Source: Oscillospiraceae bacterium (GTDB taxonomy: Bacteria; Bacillota; Clostridia; Oscillospirales; Ruminococcaceae). Taken from it: DNA of 64,000 nt. A program made the position numbers and the translations under genes. Within the stretch, counting starts at the first letter, position 1. Every line of letters begins with the position of its first letter. Positions 17,469-25,096 of this stretch are shown here, one piece after another. A model generated the notes under the pieces. The model worked only from the letters and a program-made list of their open reading frames with translations. It was not told where the DNA came from and ran no database searches. The stretch spans positions 1-64,000 of the forward strand of contig JAGBCL010000109.1 in the NCBI GenBank assembly GCA_018110825.1, in the 5' to 3' direction.

Positions 17469-18869
17469 TCAGTTTTTCAGTCCCATAAGGAACGCATTTA
17501 TATATTCATAACTTACAGCAAGGTTAAGATTCTGACCTGCGTCAAAACCTGCGGTACTTATACCGATTACCTCACCGTTCATATTAAGGATTGCTCCGCC
17601 TGAGCTGCCGTGGGATATAGGTGCGGTAAACTGTATCATTTCCACACTATCAATCAGACGAAAGCCTGAGATAATACCATCGGAAACGGAATTAAAAAGG
17701 CCCAGCGGACTTCCTATTGCCACCACTTTCTGACCTCTTACAGGCTTTTTGCCGTTATAAATCGGGATAGGAGCAAGACGTCTGTCAATTCTTATCACGG
17801 CAAGGTCGATTACAGGATTGTATTTAATAATCTCATCAGTATGATAAACCTCTTCATCATCTTCGATACGGACAGAGTAAAAGCTTCCTCCCCTTGCCAC
17901 GTGATTATTGGTAAGAATATATCCCTTTTCGGAAATCATAATTCCTGAGCCTGTTCCTATAACGTCGCCTATTGAGTTATGTATTGCAATCATTACCACT
18001 GAAGAAGCAAGCCCTGCAAGCTCCTCCATAGATTTTTCTCTTGTTACGGTACTATGCACAGGAGTATTGTTCGAAAAATTAGCAACTGAATGTATTCTGT
18101 CAGCACGCTGAGGAATACGGACACGTACATTATTCGTCGATGAAACGATTGGTTCGCAAACGCACTCAGGCTGTTTGGATACTGTGTTTTGCGGTTTGTA
18201 TTCCGGAACAGCTTCGTTGCTGAACGTGCCGATTATGAACTTTACTGAAAATCCGTATCTTTCAAGGTCGCTGCTGATATCCTCTCTGCTTTGCAGCAAA
18301 AGCACATCAAATCCGCACAGGGTCAGCATATAGAAAAACAGATATTCCTGAATTTTGGTTATATTATCAGCACAAATCTTAACTGTTTCTTTACCGCTGT
18401 ATCTGCCGTGAAATTCAGGGACAATATTATCGAACCAATACAACAGCTTCACTGCGAAATTTTCCTGCATTGACCTGCTTATTCCCTGCTTTGCTCCGCT
18501 GAATATTTCAAGCGTTTTTTTCAATGCAGAAGCAAGAATTTCCGAAAGGGGCGTACCTGCTGTACGCTTAACTTCAATTACATTGAAGCCACCATTTTCG
18601 CATTTTTTGAAGCAGTTATTATAATATGATACATCATTTGCAGAAGTAGGAATTGGCATGGAAGAAACACGGTTACACAACATTGCTCCACTATAAAAAG
18701 CCTTATCAAGCCTTCTCAGATTTTCGGAAAAATCTGAATCTAAGCCTATTGCACGGACAAAATACACATCCTTACAGCCGTTATTGAAGCCTCCTCTTAT
18801 ATTGCAGAAGGCGTCAATCGAAGAAATATTCATTATATTATGCCTTACAGCCATGCCGCAATTACTCAT
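17469..18869 (-). CDS. YceG-like domain fused to trypsin-like protease
   Basis: A 466-residue two-part protein. Residues about 27-215 resemble the first unit of the neighbouring YceG protein: KDVYFVRAIGLDSDFSENLR with VSYYNNCF, and YMLTLCGFDVLLLQSRED. After a linker, residues about 285-466 form an S1C/HtrA-like protease with a complete triad: His323 in TNNHVARGG, Asp355 in VIDLAVIRID, and Ser423 in GSSGGAILN. There is no PDZ domain, signal peptide or membrane anchor, so it should be cytosolic. It is the first gene after the operon promoter. The ATG at 18869 has a weak ribosome site; Met13 (18833) is an alternative that matches the YceG N-terminus better. Confidence 0.85.
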   Translation of the reverse strand: MSNCGMAVRHNIMNISSIDAFCNIRGGFNNGCKDVYFVRAIGLDSDFSENLRRLDKAFYSGAMLCNRVSSMPIPTSANDVSYYNNCFKKCENGGFNVIEVKRTAGTPLSEILASALKKTLEIFSGAKQGISRSMQENFAVKLLYWFDNIVPEFHGRYSGKETVKICADNITKIQEYLFFYMLTLCGFDVLLLQSREDISSDLERYGFSVKFIIGTFSNEAVPEYKPQNTVSKQPECVCEPIVSSTNNVRVRIPQRADRIHSVANFSNNTPVHSTVTREKSMEELAGLASSVVMIAIHNSIGDVIGTGSGIMISEKGYILTNNHVARGGSFYSVRIEDDEEVYHTDEIIKYNPVIDLAVIRIDRRLAPIPIYNGKKPVRGQKVVAIGSPLGLFNSVSDGIISGFRLIDSVEMIQFTAPISHGSSGGAILNMNGEVIGISTAGFDAGQNLNLAVSYEYINAFLMGLKN

Positions 18870-18939
18870 AATTCACCATACATCTCATTGTAATAATTGT
18901 AAAAAAGAGCTAAAATCCACCCCATTTTACATACTATAC

Positions 18940-18968
18940 ATTATACAACATTCCTTTATATTTGTCAA
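18940..18968 (-). promoter_or_regulatory. consensus promoter of Ter operon
   Basis: On the minus strand TTGACA, exactly 17 bases and TATAAT. A 5' untranslated region of about 60 bases follows. This full-consensus promoter is the only clear one for the twelve-gene run down to 4732. Confidence 0.8.
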
Positions 18969-18992
18969 TATACTTACATATGCTACATCAGC

Positions 18993-19025
18993 AAAAACTC
19001 CCTGCTTTTTCAGCAGGGAGTTTTT
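18993..19025 (-). terminator. terminator of the sensor-GGDEF gene
   Basis: AAAAACTCCCTGCT and its perfect 14-base complement around a 5-base loop. The structure touches the stop codon of the minus-strand gene at 19025 and insulates it from the Ter promoter. Confidence 0.8.
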
Positions 19026-20956
19026 CATATACGCTGTTTCTTGCGTTCGATTTTGTTTCTGTACATTCTTTCATCAGCAGTATTGATAACATTATTAATA
19101 TGAAGATTTTCAACGCTGCTGTATGCATAACCTATACTTGCAGTTATCACATAAGGCTTATCCAGATTTTCGTTAAGCTGTTTAAGCTTTTGTGTAAACA
19201 CTTCTGAATCCTTTTCCAGAGTTTGTTCATCTATTTTGCCGACACCAAAAACATAGAACTCATCGCCGCCTGCACGTACACAGATTTCATCAGGCGTCAT
19301 GATAGCTGAAGCAGCCATATACACGGTTTTGATACCAAGGTCACCATCATTATGTCCAAAGGTATCGTTGATATATTTCAATCCGTCCATATCAATTACA
19401 AAGACATACAGCAAGTCATCCTTTTCTGCGTTTGAAACCATTTCGTCAATCTTCATCTTCATGCCGCGGCGATTATACGCACCTGTCATTTCGTCACGTA
19501 CAGACAACATCATCAGCTTATTCTTTGCTTGCACCATTTCCAGCGACATATTAACAAAACGCAGCCAATTGCGGTAAACAAGATTCACTGTAGGACTTTC
19601 ACTCATAAATCGGTGAAGAACTGCATAACCGTATGTCTTTTCCATAAAGTGAACTGTAGAAAAATAAAAAACAGACGGCTCTGCGGTATCTTCCCAAAGC
19701 TGAGGAAGCATGATTGATGTATCAAATTCAATTGCTTCATTGTCTTTGAAAAAGCCCGTATTAAGTTCTTGTGCTGTATGGACAACAATTTTCATTCTGT
19801 CAGGATATCCGCTTTCGATAACCTGCTCCGTATCGAGCCAGTTTTTGTTGAGGCAAAGGTAGAAATTCTTATACGGCTTATTCATATAAGTCATCATATA
19901 GATATTTTCAAGGCATTCCTGCGGAGTTGTTGAGCCTGAGAATATTTCAAGAATATATCCTTCCATAAGCTGACCGATATCGGCATTCACATAAAAATCC
20001 TCTTTTTCATAATCAGGGTAAATATTGTAAAACGCCTCCCTAAATTCCTTAACAAGGTTTGTCGTATCTGACATGCATCCGCAGCTTATTGCACAGTGAA
20101 TATGTCCCTTTTCACCTATGGAATAAGGTATTATTTCCGCTTCCGGTTCAATCTGATTTCTTATCATGTCAACAGCGTCAGCAGCAGACTGTGACGCATT
20201 GGATTCAAAGGATGTTATTGTAAGATTATTAAGAATTGATTCCTGAGTTGCCTCAAAACCTGTTACAATTATATCCTCAGGAACTTTTATTCCTAACTTC
20301 ACAATACGGTTTACAAAACCAATCGCCATATGGTCACTTGCACAGATAACCGCCTCAGGCTTATGAATTTTGCCTGCAATAATATCATCGGCAAGTTTGG
20401 TACCGCTTGAATACCAAAAATCACCGTAAATTATGCTGTCCTCGGATACGGCAATACCCTTTTCCCCCATATACCTGCGGAATGCATCTGCTCTTTCCTC
20501 AGCAATATTGTACCCCTTCTGTCCCGTCAGGAAAAGCACATCACGGACATTATGCCCATCAATGACATGATCAACGATTTCCTTGAAAATCGGACTGTCA
20601 CTATTCTGTGCAACAGGATAATCGGACAAAGGAACATTCAGTGAGATAACCGGCTTGTCACATTCTGATTTAAGACGCCCTATAATCTGGTCAGTTACAT
20701 ATGTTACATTATCGGCATTTATTGAAATAACATCTACAATTACAGCATCAAGCATGTCAAAATTCGGCAGTTCATATATATTGAGTTCACCTTTAAGATA
20801 TTCCGTATTCTTACTGGAAACATTTATCATAGGTGCGAAAACAGCAACATTGTAGTCATACTTTTCACATTGTGCAAAAATACCGTTAAGCACGCGTTTT
20901 GCATGAATTGATTCCGGCAATGCTGTTATAACGCCTATAAGCTTACGTTTTCCCAT
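19025..20956 (-). CDS. LacI-type sensor fused to GGDEF domain
   Basis: A 643-residue protein. The first about 300 residues look like a LacI/PurR-type periplasmic-binding fold (LIGVITALPESIHAKRVLNGI, NVRDVLFLTGQKGYN, PEAVICASDHMAIGFVNR, PEDIIVTGFEATQES) without the HTH or a signal peptide, so it is a cytosolic sugar-type sensor. A linker of about 180 residues leads to a GGDEF domain (DEMTGAYNRRGM, VIDMDGLKYINDTFGHNDGD, RAGGDEFYVFG) with an intact catalytic motif. It should make cyclic-di-GMP under ligand control. No RxxD inhibitory site is seen at the usual position. It is monocistronic and diverges from the NSS gene. Confidence 0.88.
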   Translation of the reverse strand: MGKRKLIGVITALPESIHAKRVLNGIFAQCEKYDYNVAVFAPMINVSSKNTEYLKGELNIYELPNFDMLDAVIVDVISINADNVTYVTDQIIGRLKSECDKPVISLNVPLSDYPVAQNSDSPIFKEIVDHVIDGHNVRDVLFLTGQKGYNIAEERADAFRRYMGEKGIAVSEDSIIYGDFWYSSGTKLADDIIAGKIHKPEAVICASDHMAIGFVNRIVKLGIKVPEDIIVTGFEATQESILNNLTITSFESNASQSAADAVDMIRNQIEPEAEIIPYSIGEKGHIHCAISCGCMSDTTNLVKEFREAFYNIYPDYEKEDFYVNADIGQLMEGYILEIFSGSTTPQECLENIYMMTYMNKPYKNFYLCLNKNWLDTEQVIESGYPDRMKIVVHTAQELNTGFFKDNEAIEFDTSIMLPQLWEDTAEPSVFYFSTVHFMEKTYGYAVLHRFMSESPTVNLVYRNWLRFVNMSLEMVQAKNKLMMLSVRDEMTGAYNRRGMKMKIDEMVSNAEKDDLLYVFVIDMDGLKYINDTFGHNDGDLGIKTVYMAASAIMTPDEICVRAGGDEFYVFGVGKIDEQTLEKDSEVFTQKLKQLNENLDKPYVITASIGYAYSSVENLHINNVINTADERMYRNKIERKKQRI

Positions 20957-21001
20957 TTGTCTACTTCCTTCCGTAAATCACATTAGATTTATACATAATA
21001 T

Positions 21002-21030
21002 ATTATAATACATAATTCACAATAAATCAA
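21002..21030 (-). promoter_or_regulatory. promoter of sensor-GGDEF gene
   Basis: TTGATT, 17 bases and TATAAT on the minus strand, followed by GGAAGGAAG before the ATG at 20956. Confidence 0.6.
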
Positions 21031-21084
21031 CAATATATTACAGAACAGGTTACAAAATTATTGCGTTTTTTTTGTCGCATTTGC

Positions 21085-21114
21085 TTGACAATATCAACAT
21101 AAAGCTGATATAAT
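21085..21114 (+). promoter_or_regulatory. promoter of NSS transporter gene
   Basis: TTGACA (21085-21090), 18 bases and TATAAT (21109-21114). It lies upstream of the chosen ATG at 21157. Confidence 0.7.
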
Positions 21115-21156
21115 ACTTAGTAATTGCGTAAAAATTCAAAAGGGGCAAAATTATTT

Positions 21157-22524
21157 ATGAGTACAAAACTAAACAAGTCCGAGAGCAAGGGCGGTTTCAG
21201 CTCAAAGCTCGGATTTATTCTTGCGGCGGCAGGGTCTGCTGTAGGTCTTGGAAATATCTGGCGTTTTCCATATCTTGCGGCTAAATACGGCGGTGGTATC
21301 TTCCTGCTGGTTTACATTATTCTGACAGTTACTTTCGGTTTCACGCTTATGATTACCGAAATCGCAATCGGAAGAAGAACAGGCAAAAGTGTTATCGGTG
21401 CTTACGCTGACATCAACAAGAAATTCAAACCGCTTGGCTGGCTGGCGGCGGCTGTACCTGCTATAATTCTTCCATACTACTGTGTAATCGGCGGCTGGGT
21501 AATGAAGTATGTTACAGTGTACCTCACAGGCGCGGGCGCTGAGGCTGCGGCTGACAAAGGTGCTTATTTCGGCAACTTCATCGGTCAGACAGGTCAGCCG
21601 ATGATTTTCTTTATCATATTCATTCTGATTACAGCGGTTGTTGTAATGCTTGGCGTTGAAAAGGGTATTGAAAAGGTAAGCAAGCTGCTTATGCCTGTTC
21701 TTGTTCTTATTTCGCTGTTTATCGCAATCTACTCTGTAACAATTGACGGCGCGTGGGACGGTTTTATTTACTACATCAAGCCTAACTTCGCAAACTTCTC
21801 TATCAAGACGGTTGTTGCGGCTATGGGACAGCTTTTCTACTCAATGTCGCTTGCTATGGGTATTATGATTACATACGGTTCTTATATGAGAAAAGAGGAC
21901 AACCTTGAACAGTCCGTAAGACAAATCGAGCTTTTCGACACAGGTATTGCATTCCTCGCAGGTATGATGGTTGTTCCACCTGTTTTCGCATTTGCAGGCG
22001 GTGACCCATCCAAAATCAACAGCGGTCCGGGCCTTATGTTCCAGACACTTCCGCAGGTTTTCGGCACAATGAAGGGCGGAAACATTATCGGACTTGTATT
22101 CTTTACACTTGTACTTCTTGCGGCGCTTACATCTTCCATTTCACTTATGGAAACCATTGTTTCGGTAGTTATGGAAAAGTTCAAGGTCAAGCGTATCCCT
22201 GCATGCCTTATTGTAATTGTATTCTCGCTGGTTCTCGGACTTGTTTCCGTGTTCGGTTTCAGCATCTGGAAAAACGTTCAGCCTTTCGGTCAGGACGACC
22301 TGCTTACATTCTTTGACTTCCTCAGCAACAACATTATGATGCCGATTGTTGCGCTTCTCACCTGTATTCTTATCGGCTATGTTGCAAAGACTACTTATGT
22401 CGAGGAAGAGGTACAGATTAACTCCCCATTCAAGTCTAAAGGCATGTACCGCATTATGATTAAGTTTGTTGCACCAATATTTATGGTAGTAATTTTCCTT
22501 TCTTCCATTTTCGGATATGTATAA
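21157..22524 (+). CDS. sodium-dependent transporter (NSS family)
   Basis: A 455-residue membrane protein of the neurotransmitter:sodium symporter family. It has the helix 1 signature FILAAAGSAVGLGNIWRFPYLAAKYGGG and about eleven to twelve helices, including MGQLFYSMSLAMGIMITYGSY in helix 6. Bacterial members such as LeuT-like and MhsT-like proteins import amino acids with Na+. The ATG at 21157 is chosen because AGGGGC precedes it; the frame extends back to 21124 only through a TTG close to the -10 box. The substrate cannot be read. Confidence 0.92.
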   Translation: MSTKLNKSESKGGFSSKLGFILAAAGSAVGLGNIWRFPYLAAKYGGGIFLLVYIILTVTFGFTLMITEIAIGRRTGKSVIGAYADINKKFKPLGWLAAAVPAIILPYYCVIGGWVMKYVTVYLTGAGAEAAADKGAYFGNFIGQTGQPMIFFIIFILITAVVVMLGVEKGIEKVSKLLMPVLVLISLFIAIYSVTIDGAWDGFIYYIKPNFANFSIKTVVAAMGQLFYSMSLAMGIMITYGSYMRKEDNLEQSVRQIELFDTGIAFLAGMMVVPPVFAFAGGDPSKINSGPGLMFQTLPQVFGTMKGGNIIGLVFFTLVLLAALTSSISLMETIVSVVMEKFKVKRIPACLIVIVFSLVLGLVSVFGFSIWKNVQPFGQDDLLTFFDFLSNNIMMPIVALLTCILIGYVAKTTYVEEEVQINSPFKSKGMYRIMIKFVAPIFMVVIFLSSIFGYV

Positions 22525-22529
22525 TACTG

Positions 22530-22559
22530 AGCCGCTTCCTTTGTGGAGGCGGCTTTTTT
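22530..22559 (+). terminator. terminator of NSS gene
   Basis: AGCCGCTTCC pairs with GGAGGCGGCT (one G-T pair) and is followed by six T residues: a classical intrinsic terminator five bases after the stop codon. Confidence 0.85.
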
Positions 22560-22581
22560 ACATCAGATATTATTCTTTCTA

Positions 22582-22610
22582 TTGATTTTTATTGCTCTGT
22601 ATGATATAAT
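22582..22610 (+). promoter_or_regulatory. promoter of SUKH gene
   Basis: TTGATT (22582-22587), 17 bases and TATAAT (22605-22610), then AGGAG ten bases before the ATG. Confidence 0.65.
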
Positions 22611-22644
22611 AATTAAAATTTATAAAAATAGGAGTGAATAATTT

Positions 22645-23244
22645 ATGAAGCTTGCGGAATTAGAACAAGAATTGAAAGTGCAATTTCCAAAGGCATTTCA
22701 CAGGATTTATGAAACAGGTGCTATGAAGTGGCTTGAAATGAGTCAGGAAGAATTTGCAGCTAACAGAGAAGAATACATAAATGACTCAAAAGCTTTTTTA
22801 ATGTTGGATTGCAGTTGTGAATTACTCATTTTTGATAAAATATCCGAAGCGATTGATGACTTAAAGGAATGGATTGAGTGTCAGGAAAAAGACAACGACG
22901 TTACTCTTTCAGAAGATGTAACCTTAATTCCTTTCGGTAAAAACGGCGGCGGTGATTTGTACTGCTTCTTATATTCAAACGAAACAGAAGAACCTATGGT
23001 TATTTTGTATTATCACGATGAATATGACAATCCGCCGATTGAAGGTCACGATTTTGATGAGTTCATCTATACTCAAATGCTTGACGCTGTTGCAAATGAT
23101 GAAGATATTGACGGTGAGCATTTCACAGAAAATCTGAACTATTTAAGTGATAAGTATCGTCAAATGATAACTGACAAGGATGTTGACACTCTCATTGACG
23201 AATTTGATGCACTTGAAATTGACGAAGCTGAAATATGGGAATAA
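22645..23244 (+). CDS. SMI1/KNR4 (SUKH) domain protein
   Basis: A 199-residue acidic, soluble protein. The N-terminus FPKAFHRIYETGAMKWLEM, the central LIPFGKNGGGDLYCFLY and the PMVILYYHDEYDNPPIEGHDFDEFIYTQML segment follow the SUKH fold. In bacteria this family supplies many immunity proteins of polymorphic toxin systems, but it also occurs as single genes. No toxin gene is adjacent: it has its own promoter and the next gene is an acetyltransferase. A second, helical acidic region follows the domain. Immunity is only one possibility. Confidence 0.75.
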   Translation: MKLAELEQELKVQFPKAFHRIYETGAMKWLEMSQEEFAANREEYINDSKAFLMLDCSCELLIFDKISEAIDDLKEWIECQEKDNDVTLSEDVTLIPFGKNGGGDLYCFLYSNETEEPMVILYYHDEYDNPPIEGHDFDEFIYTQMLDAVANDEDIDGEHFTENLNYLSDKYRQMITDKDVDTLIDEFDALEIDEAEIWE

Positions 23245-23281
23245 ACTAAACTTTCCAGACTTTATTTCATATGCACATATA

Positions 23282-23310
23282 TTGACAAACATAAGCAACT
23301 ATGCTACAAT
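23282..23310 (+). promoter_or_regulatory. promoter of leader-GNAT unit
   Basis: TTGACA (23282-23287), 17 bases and TACAAT (23305-23310). The transcript would have an unusually long leader of about 170 bases before the acetyltransferase start at 23490. Confidence 0.65.
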
Positions 23311-23367
23311 CAAATCGTGGATTGAAGTTCTTTCCACGCTTAATTTTATTAACAAGGAGATTTTTGT

Positions 23368-23403
23368 TTGAAAAATTACACCAATAAGGCGATAGTGCTG
23401 TAA
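23368..23403 (+). CDS. possible 11-codon leader peptide
   Basis: AAGGAG (23354-23359) stands eight bases before a TTG that opens an 11-codon frame, MKNYTNKAIVL. Its stop codon directly adjoins the hairpin at 23404-23434. The order promoter, short ORF, hairpin, resistance-type gene resembles translational attenuation leaders. It is only inferred: the start is TTG and the peptide has no known relative. Confidence 0.35.
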   Translation: MKNYTNKAIVL

Positions 23404-23434
23404 CCGAGAGGTTACTCACAAAGCAACCTCTTGG
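23404..23434 (+). promoter_or_regulatory. leader hairpin before GNAT gene
   Basis: CCGAGAGGTT pairs with AACCTCTTGG (one G-U pair) around an 11-base loop. No T run follows, so it is not a simple terminator. It begins right at the end of the putative leader peptide and may respond to ribosome stalling. Confidence 0.45.
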
Positions 23435-23489
23435 AACTTCGGATATTTTATATTTGAACTATTTTGAAATTTTCAGGAGGAAACTACTA

Positions 23490-24143
23490 ATGAACAACAA
23501 TTTTATTATCCGCAACGAAACACCTGACGACTACCGTACAGTTGAAAATCTTACCCGTGAAGCTTTTTGGAATGTTTACAAGGAGGGCGCTGACGAGCAT
23601 TATTTCGTGCACGTTATGAGAAGCCACGAGGATTTCATTCCCGAGCTTGCTTTCGTTATCGAAAAGGACGGGCAGATTATCGGTAATGTTATGTACACCA
23701 AGGCTAAGCTTGTTGATGAAAAGGGCGAGGAAAAGGTAATTCTTTCTTTCGGGCCTTTGTGTGTACATCCTGATTTTCAGCGTCATCACTACGGCAGGGC
23801 ACTTCTTGAATACAGCTTTGAAAAGGCTAAGGAAATGGGTTATGATGTTATCGCTATTTTCGGCAATCCTGCAAACTACGTGGGATGCGGCTTCAAGAGC
23901 TGCAGAAGATACAACGTGTGTCTTGACGGGGATTACTTCCCTACTCCTCTGCTTGTGAATGAGCTTAAAGAAGGTGCACTGGACGGCAGAAGATGGTACT
24001 ACCACGAAAGCTCCGCAAGTGCCCCTTGCGCTGATGTTGAGGCTGTTGAGAAGTTCGACTCTACCTTCCCGCCTAAGAAAAAGGAATGGAAGCCGAGTCA
24101 GGAGGAATTCTACATTTACAGTCATTCGTCGGTTAATGGATAA
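23490..24143 (+). CDS. GNAT family N-acetyltransferase (YhbS-like)
   Basis: A 217-residue acetyltransferase with LSFGPLCVHPDFQRHHYGRALLEYS, in which QRHHYG is the acetyl-CoA loop, followed by YDVIAIFGNPANYVGCGFKSC, typical of YhbS-like proteins. The C-terminal 60 residues, including WYYHESSASAPCADVEAVE, extend past the core. AGGAGG at 23475-23480 fixes the start at 23490; the frame opens earlier at 23454 without a ribosome site. The long leader with a hairpin suggests post-transcriptional control. The substrate is unknown. Confidence 0.87.
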   Translation: MNNNFIIRNETPDDYRTVENLTREAFWNVYKEGADEHYFVHVMRSHEDFIPELAFVIEKDGQIIGNVMYTKAKLVDEKGEEKVILSFGPLCVHPDFQRHHYGRALLEYSFEKAKEMGYDVIAIFGNPANYVGCGFKSCRRYNVCLDGDYFPTPLLVNELKEGALDGRRWYYHESSASAPCADVEAVEKFDSTFPPKKKEWKPSQEEFYIYSHSSVNG

Positions 24144-24149
24144 AAAACG

Positions 24150-24185
24150 AACAGACCTTGGATTTTACTCCAAGGTCTGTTTTTT
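24150..24185. terminator. bidirectional terminator
   Basis: A perfect 13-bp stem beginning AACAGACCTTGGA with a TTTTAC loop and flanking A and T runs on both sides, between convergent genes. Confidence 0.85.
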
Positions 24186-24186
24186 A

Positions 24187-25008
24187 TTACGCCTTTTCAA
24201 CAGGCACCCATATCTGCCCTTCGGTTGGTGAGATGTAAAACTCAAGATTGTAGTTGCCGCTGAGTTTATATTCCTTGCAGTTGGGAATCCACTCACTCCA
24301 GATTTGGGTATTCACATCCTGCAACGCTTTCGGACATTCACCGTGATATGGGAAAACTGCCCATGTTCCTGCGGGGATAACTCTTGTAGTATAGCCATCT
24401 GGAATATCGTTCCAAGGAAAATACAGGTCTGCGATAAGATAATCAAAGTTCTTTCCGTCGCTGTCGAGGCAAGCTCCGAACATTCCCTTTACGATTTCGC
24501 CTCCGCCTGTCTGATAGTGCTCACCCCAGAACTTTGGGATTTCTGTATAAGATGTTTCGATATTGAACAGCTTTGATTTGCCCATGATTGCAAATGCTTC
24601 TTTTTCAACGATTTTGTACTCCATAGTAGTACCACCCTCCAATGTAAGCTTAATTCGTAATGGTGCAAAAGCTTTAAGCTCCGCTCCCTTTTCCTTTGCA
24701 GCCGAGGGAGAAATTCCGTGGAATTTTGTAAATGCACGGGTGAAGCTGTCAGGCGAGTCGTAACCGTATTTCATAGCAACGTCGATAACCTTTGCACCAT
24801 CTGCGGAAAGCTCCTGTGCCGCAAGGGTCAATCTGCGGTTGCGGATATACTCGCCAACTGTAAAGCCGCACAGACAGCTGAAAATCTTCTGAAAATAGAA
24901 TGCCGAAACGTACGCTTTCGACGCTATATCCTCGATTTCCAGTTCTTCGGTAAGGTTATCCTCGATATACTGTATTGCACTCTGTATGCCTTCTGCCCAA
25001 CCGTTCAT
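24187..25008 (-). CDS. AraC family regulator with GyrI-like domain
   Basis: A 273-residue protein. The N-terminal about 105 residues are an AraC double HTH (IQYIEDNLTEELEIEDIA, SAFYFQKIFSCLCGFTVGEYI, VAMKYGYDSPDSFTRAF). The rest is a GyrI-like effector-binding domain (KLTLEGGTTMEYKIVEKEAF through AGTWAVFPYHGECPKALQD to NLEFYISPTEGQIWVPVE). Such Rob/SoxS-like fusions sense drugs or small ligands. The start at 25008 follows AAAGGA; the frame reaches 25104, but that part overlaps the upstream gene and a -10-like TATAAT (25042-25047). Confidence 0.88.
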   Translation of the reverse strand: MNGWAEGIQSAIQYIEDNLTEELEIEDIASKAYVSAFYFQKIFSCLCGFTVGEYIRNRRLTLAAQELSADGAKVIDVAMKYGYDSPDSFTRAFTKFHGISPSAAKEKGAELKAFAPLRIKLTLEGGTTMEYKIVEKEAFAIMGKSKLFNIETSYTEIPKFWGEHYQTGGGEIVKGMFGACLDSDGKNFDYLIADLYFPWNDIPDGYTTRVIPAGTWAVFPYHGECPKALQDVNTQIWSEWIPNCKEYKLSGNYNLEFYISPTEGQIWVPVEKA

Positions 25009-25096
25009 TTTCACACATCCTTTTCCCTTAACTGTGTTTTTATTATAGCTTATACATTGGAAAACTTCCCGACTTTTTGTGTTTTGTTTTGCAGGG

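Noticed and set aside
23311-23489. A T-box or known riboswitch in the leader of the acetyltransferase gene.
   Set aside because: No T-box sequence, antiterminator or terminator pair, or other known aptamer consensus was found.
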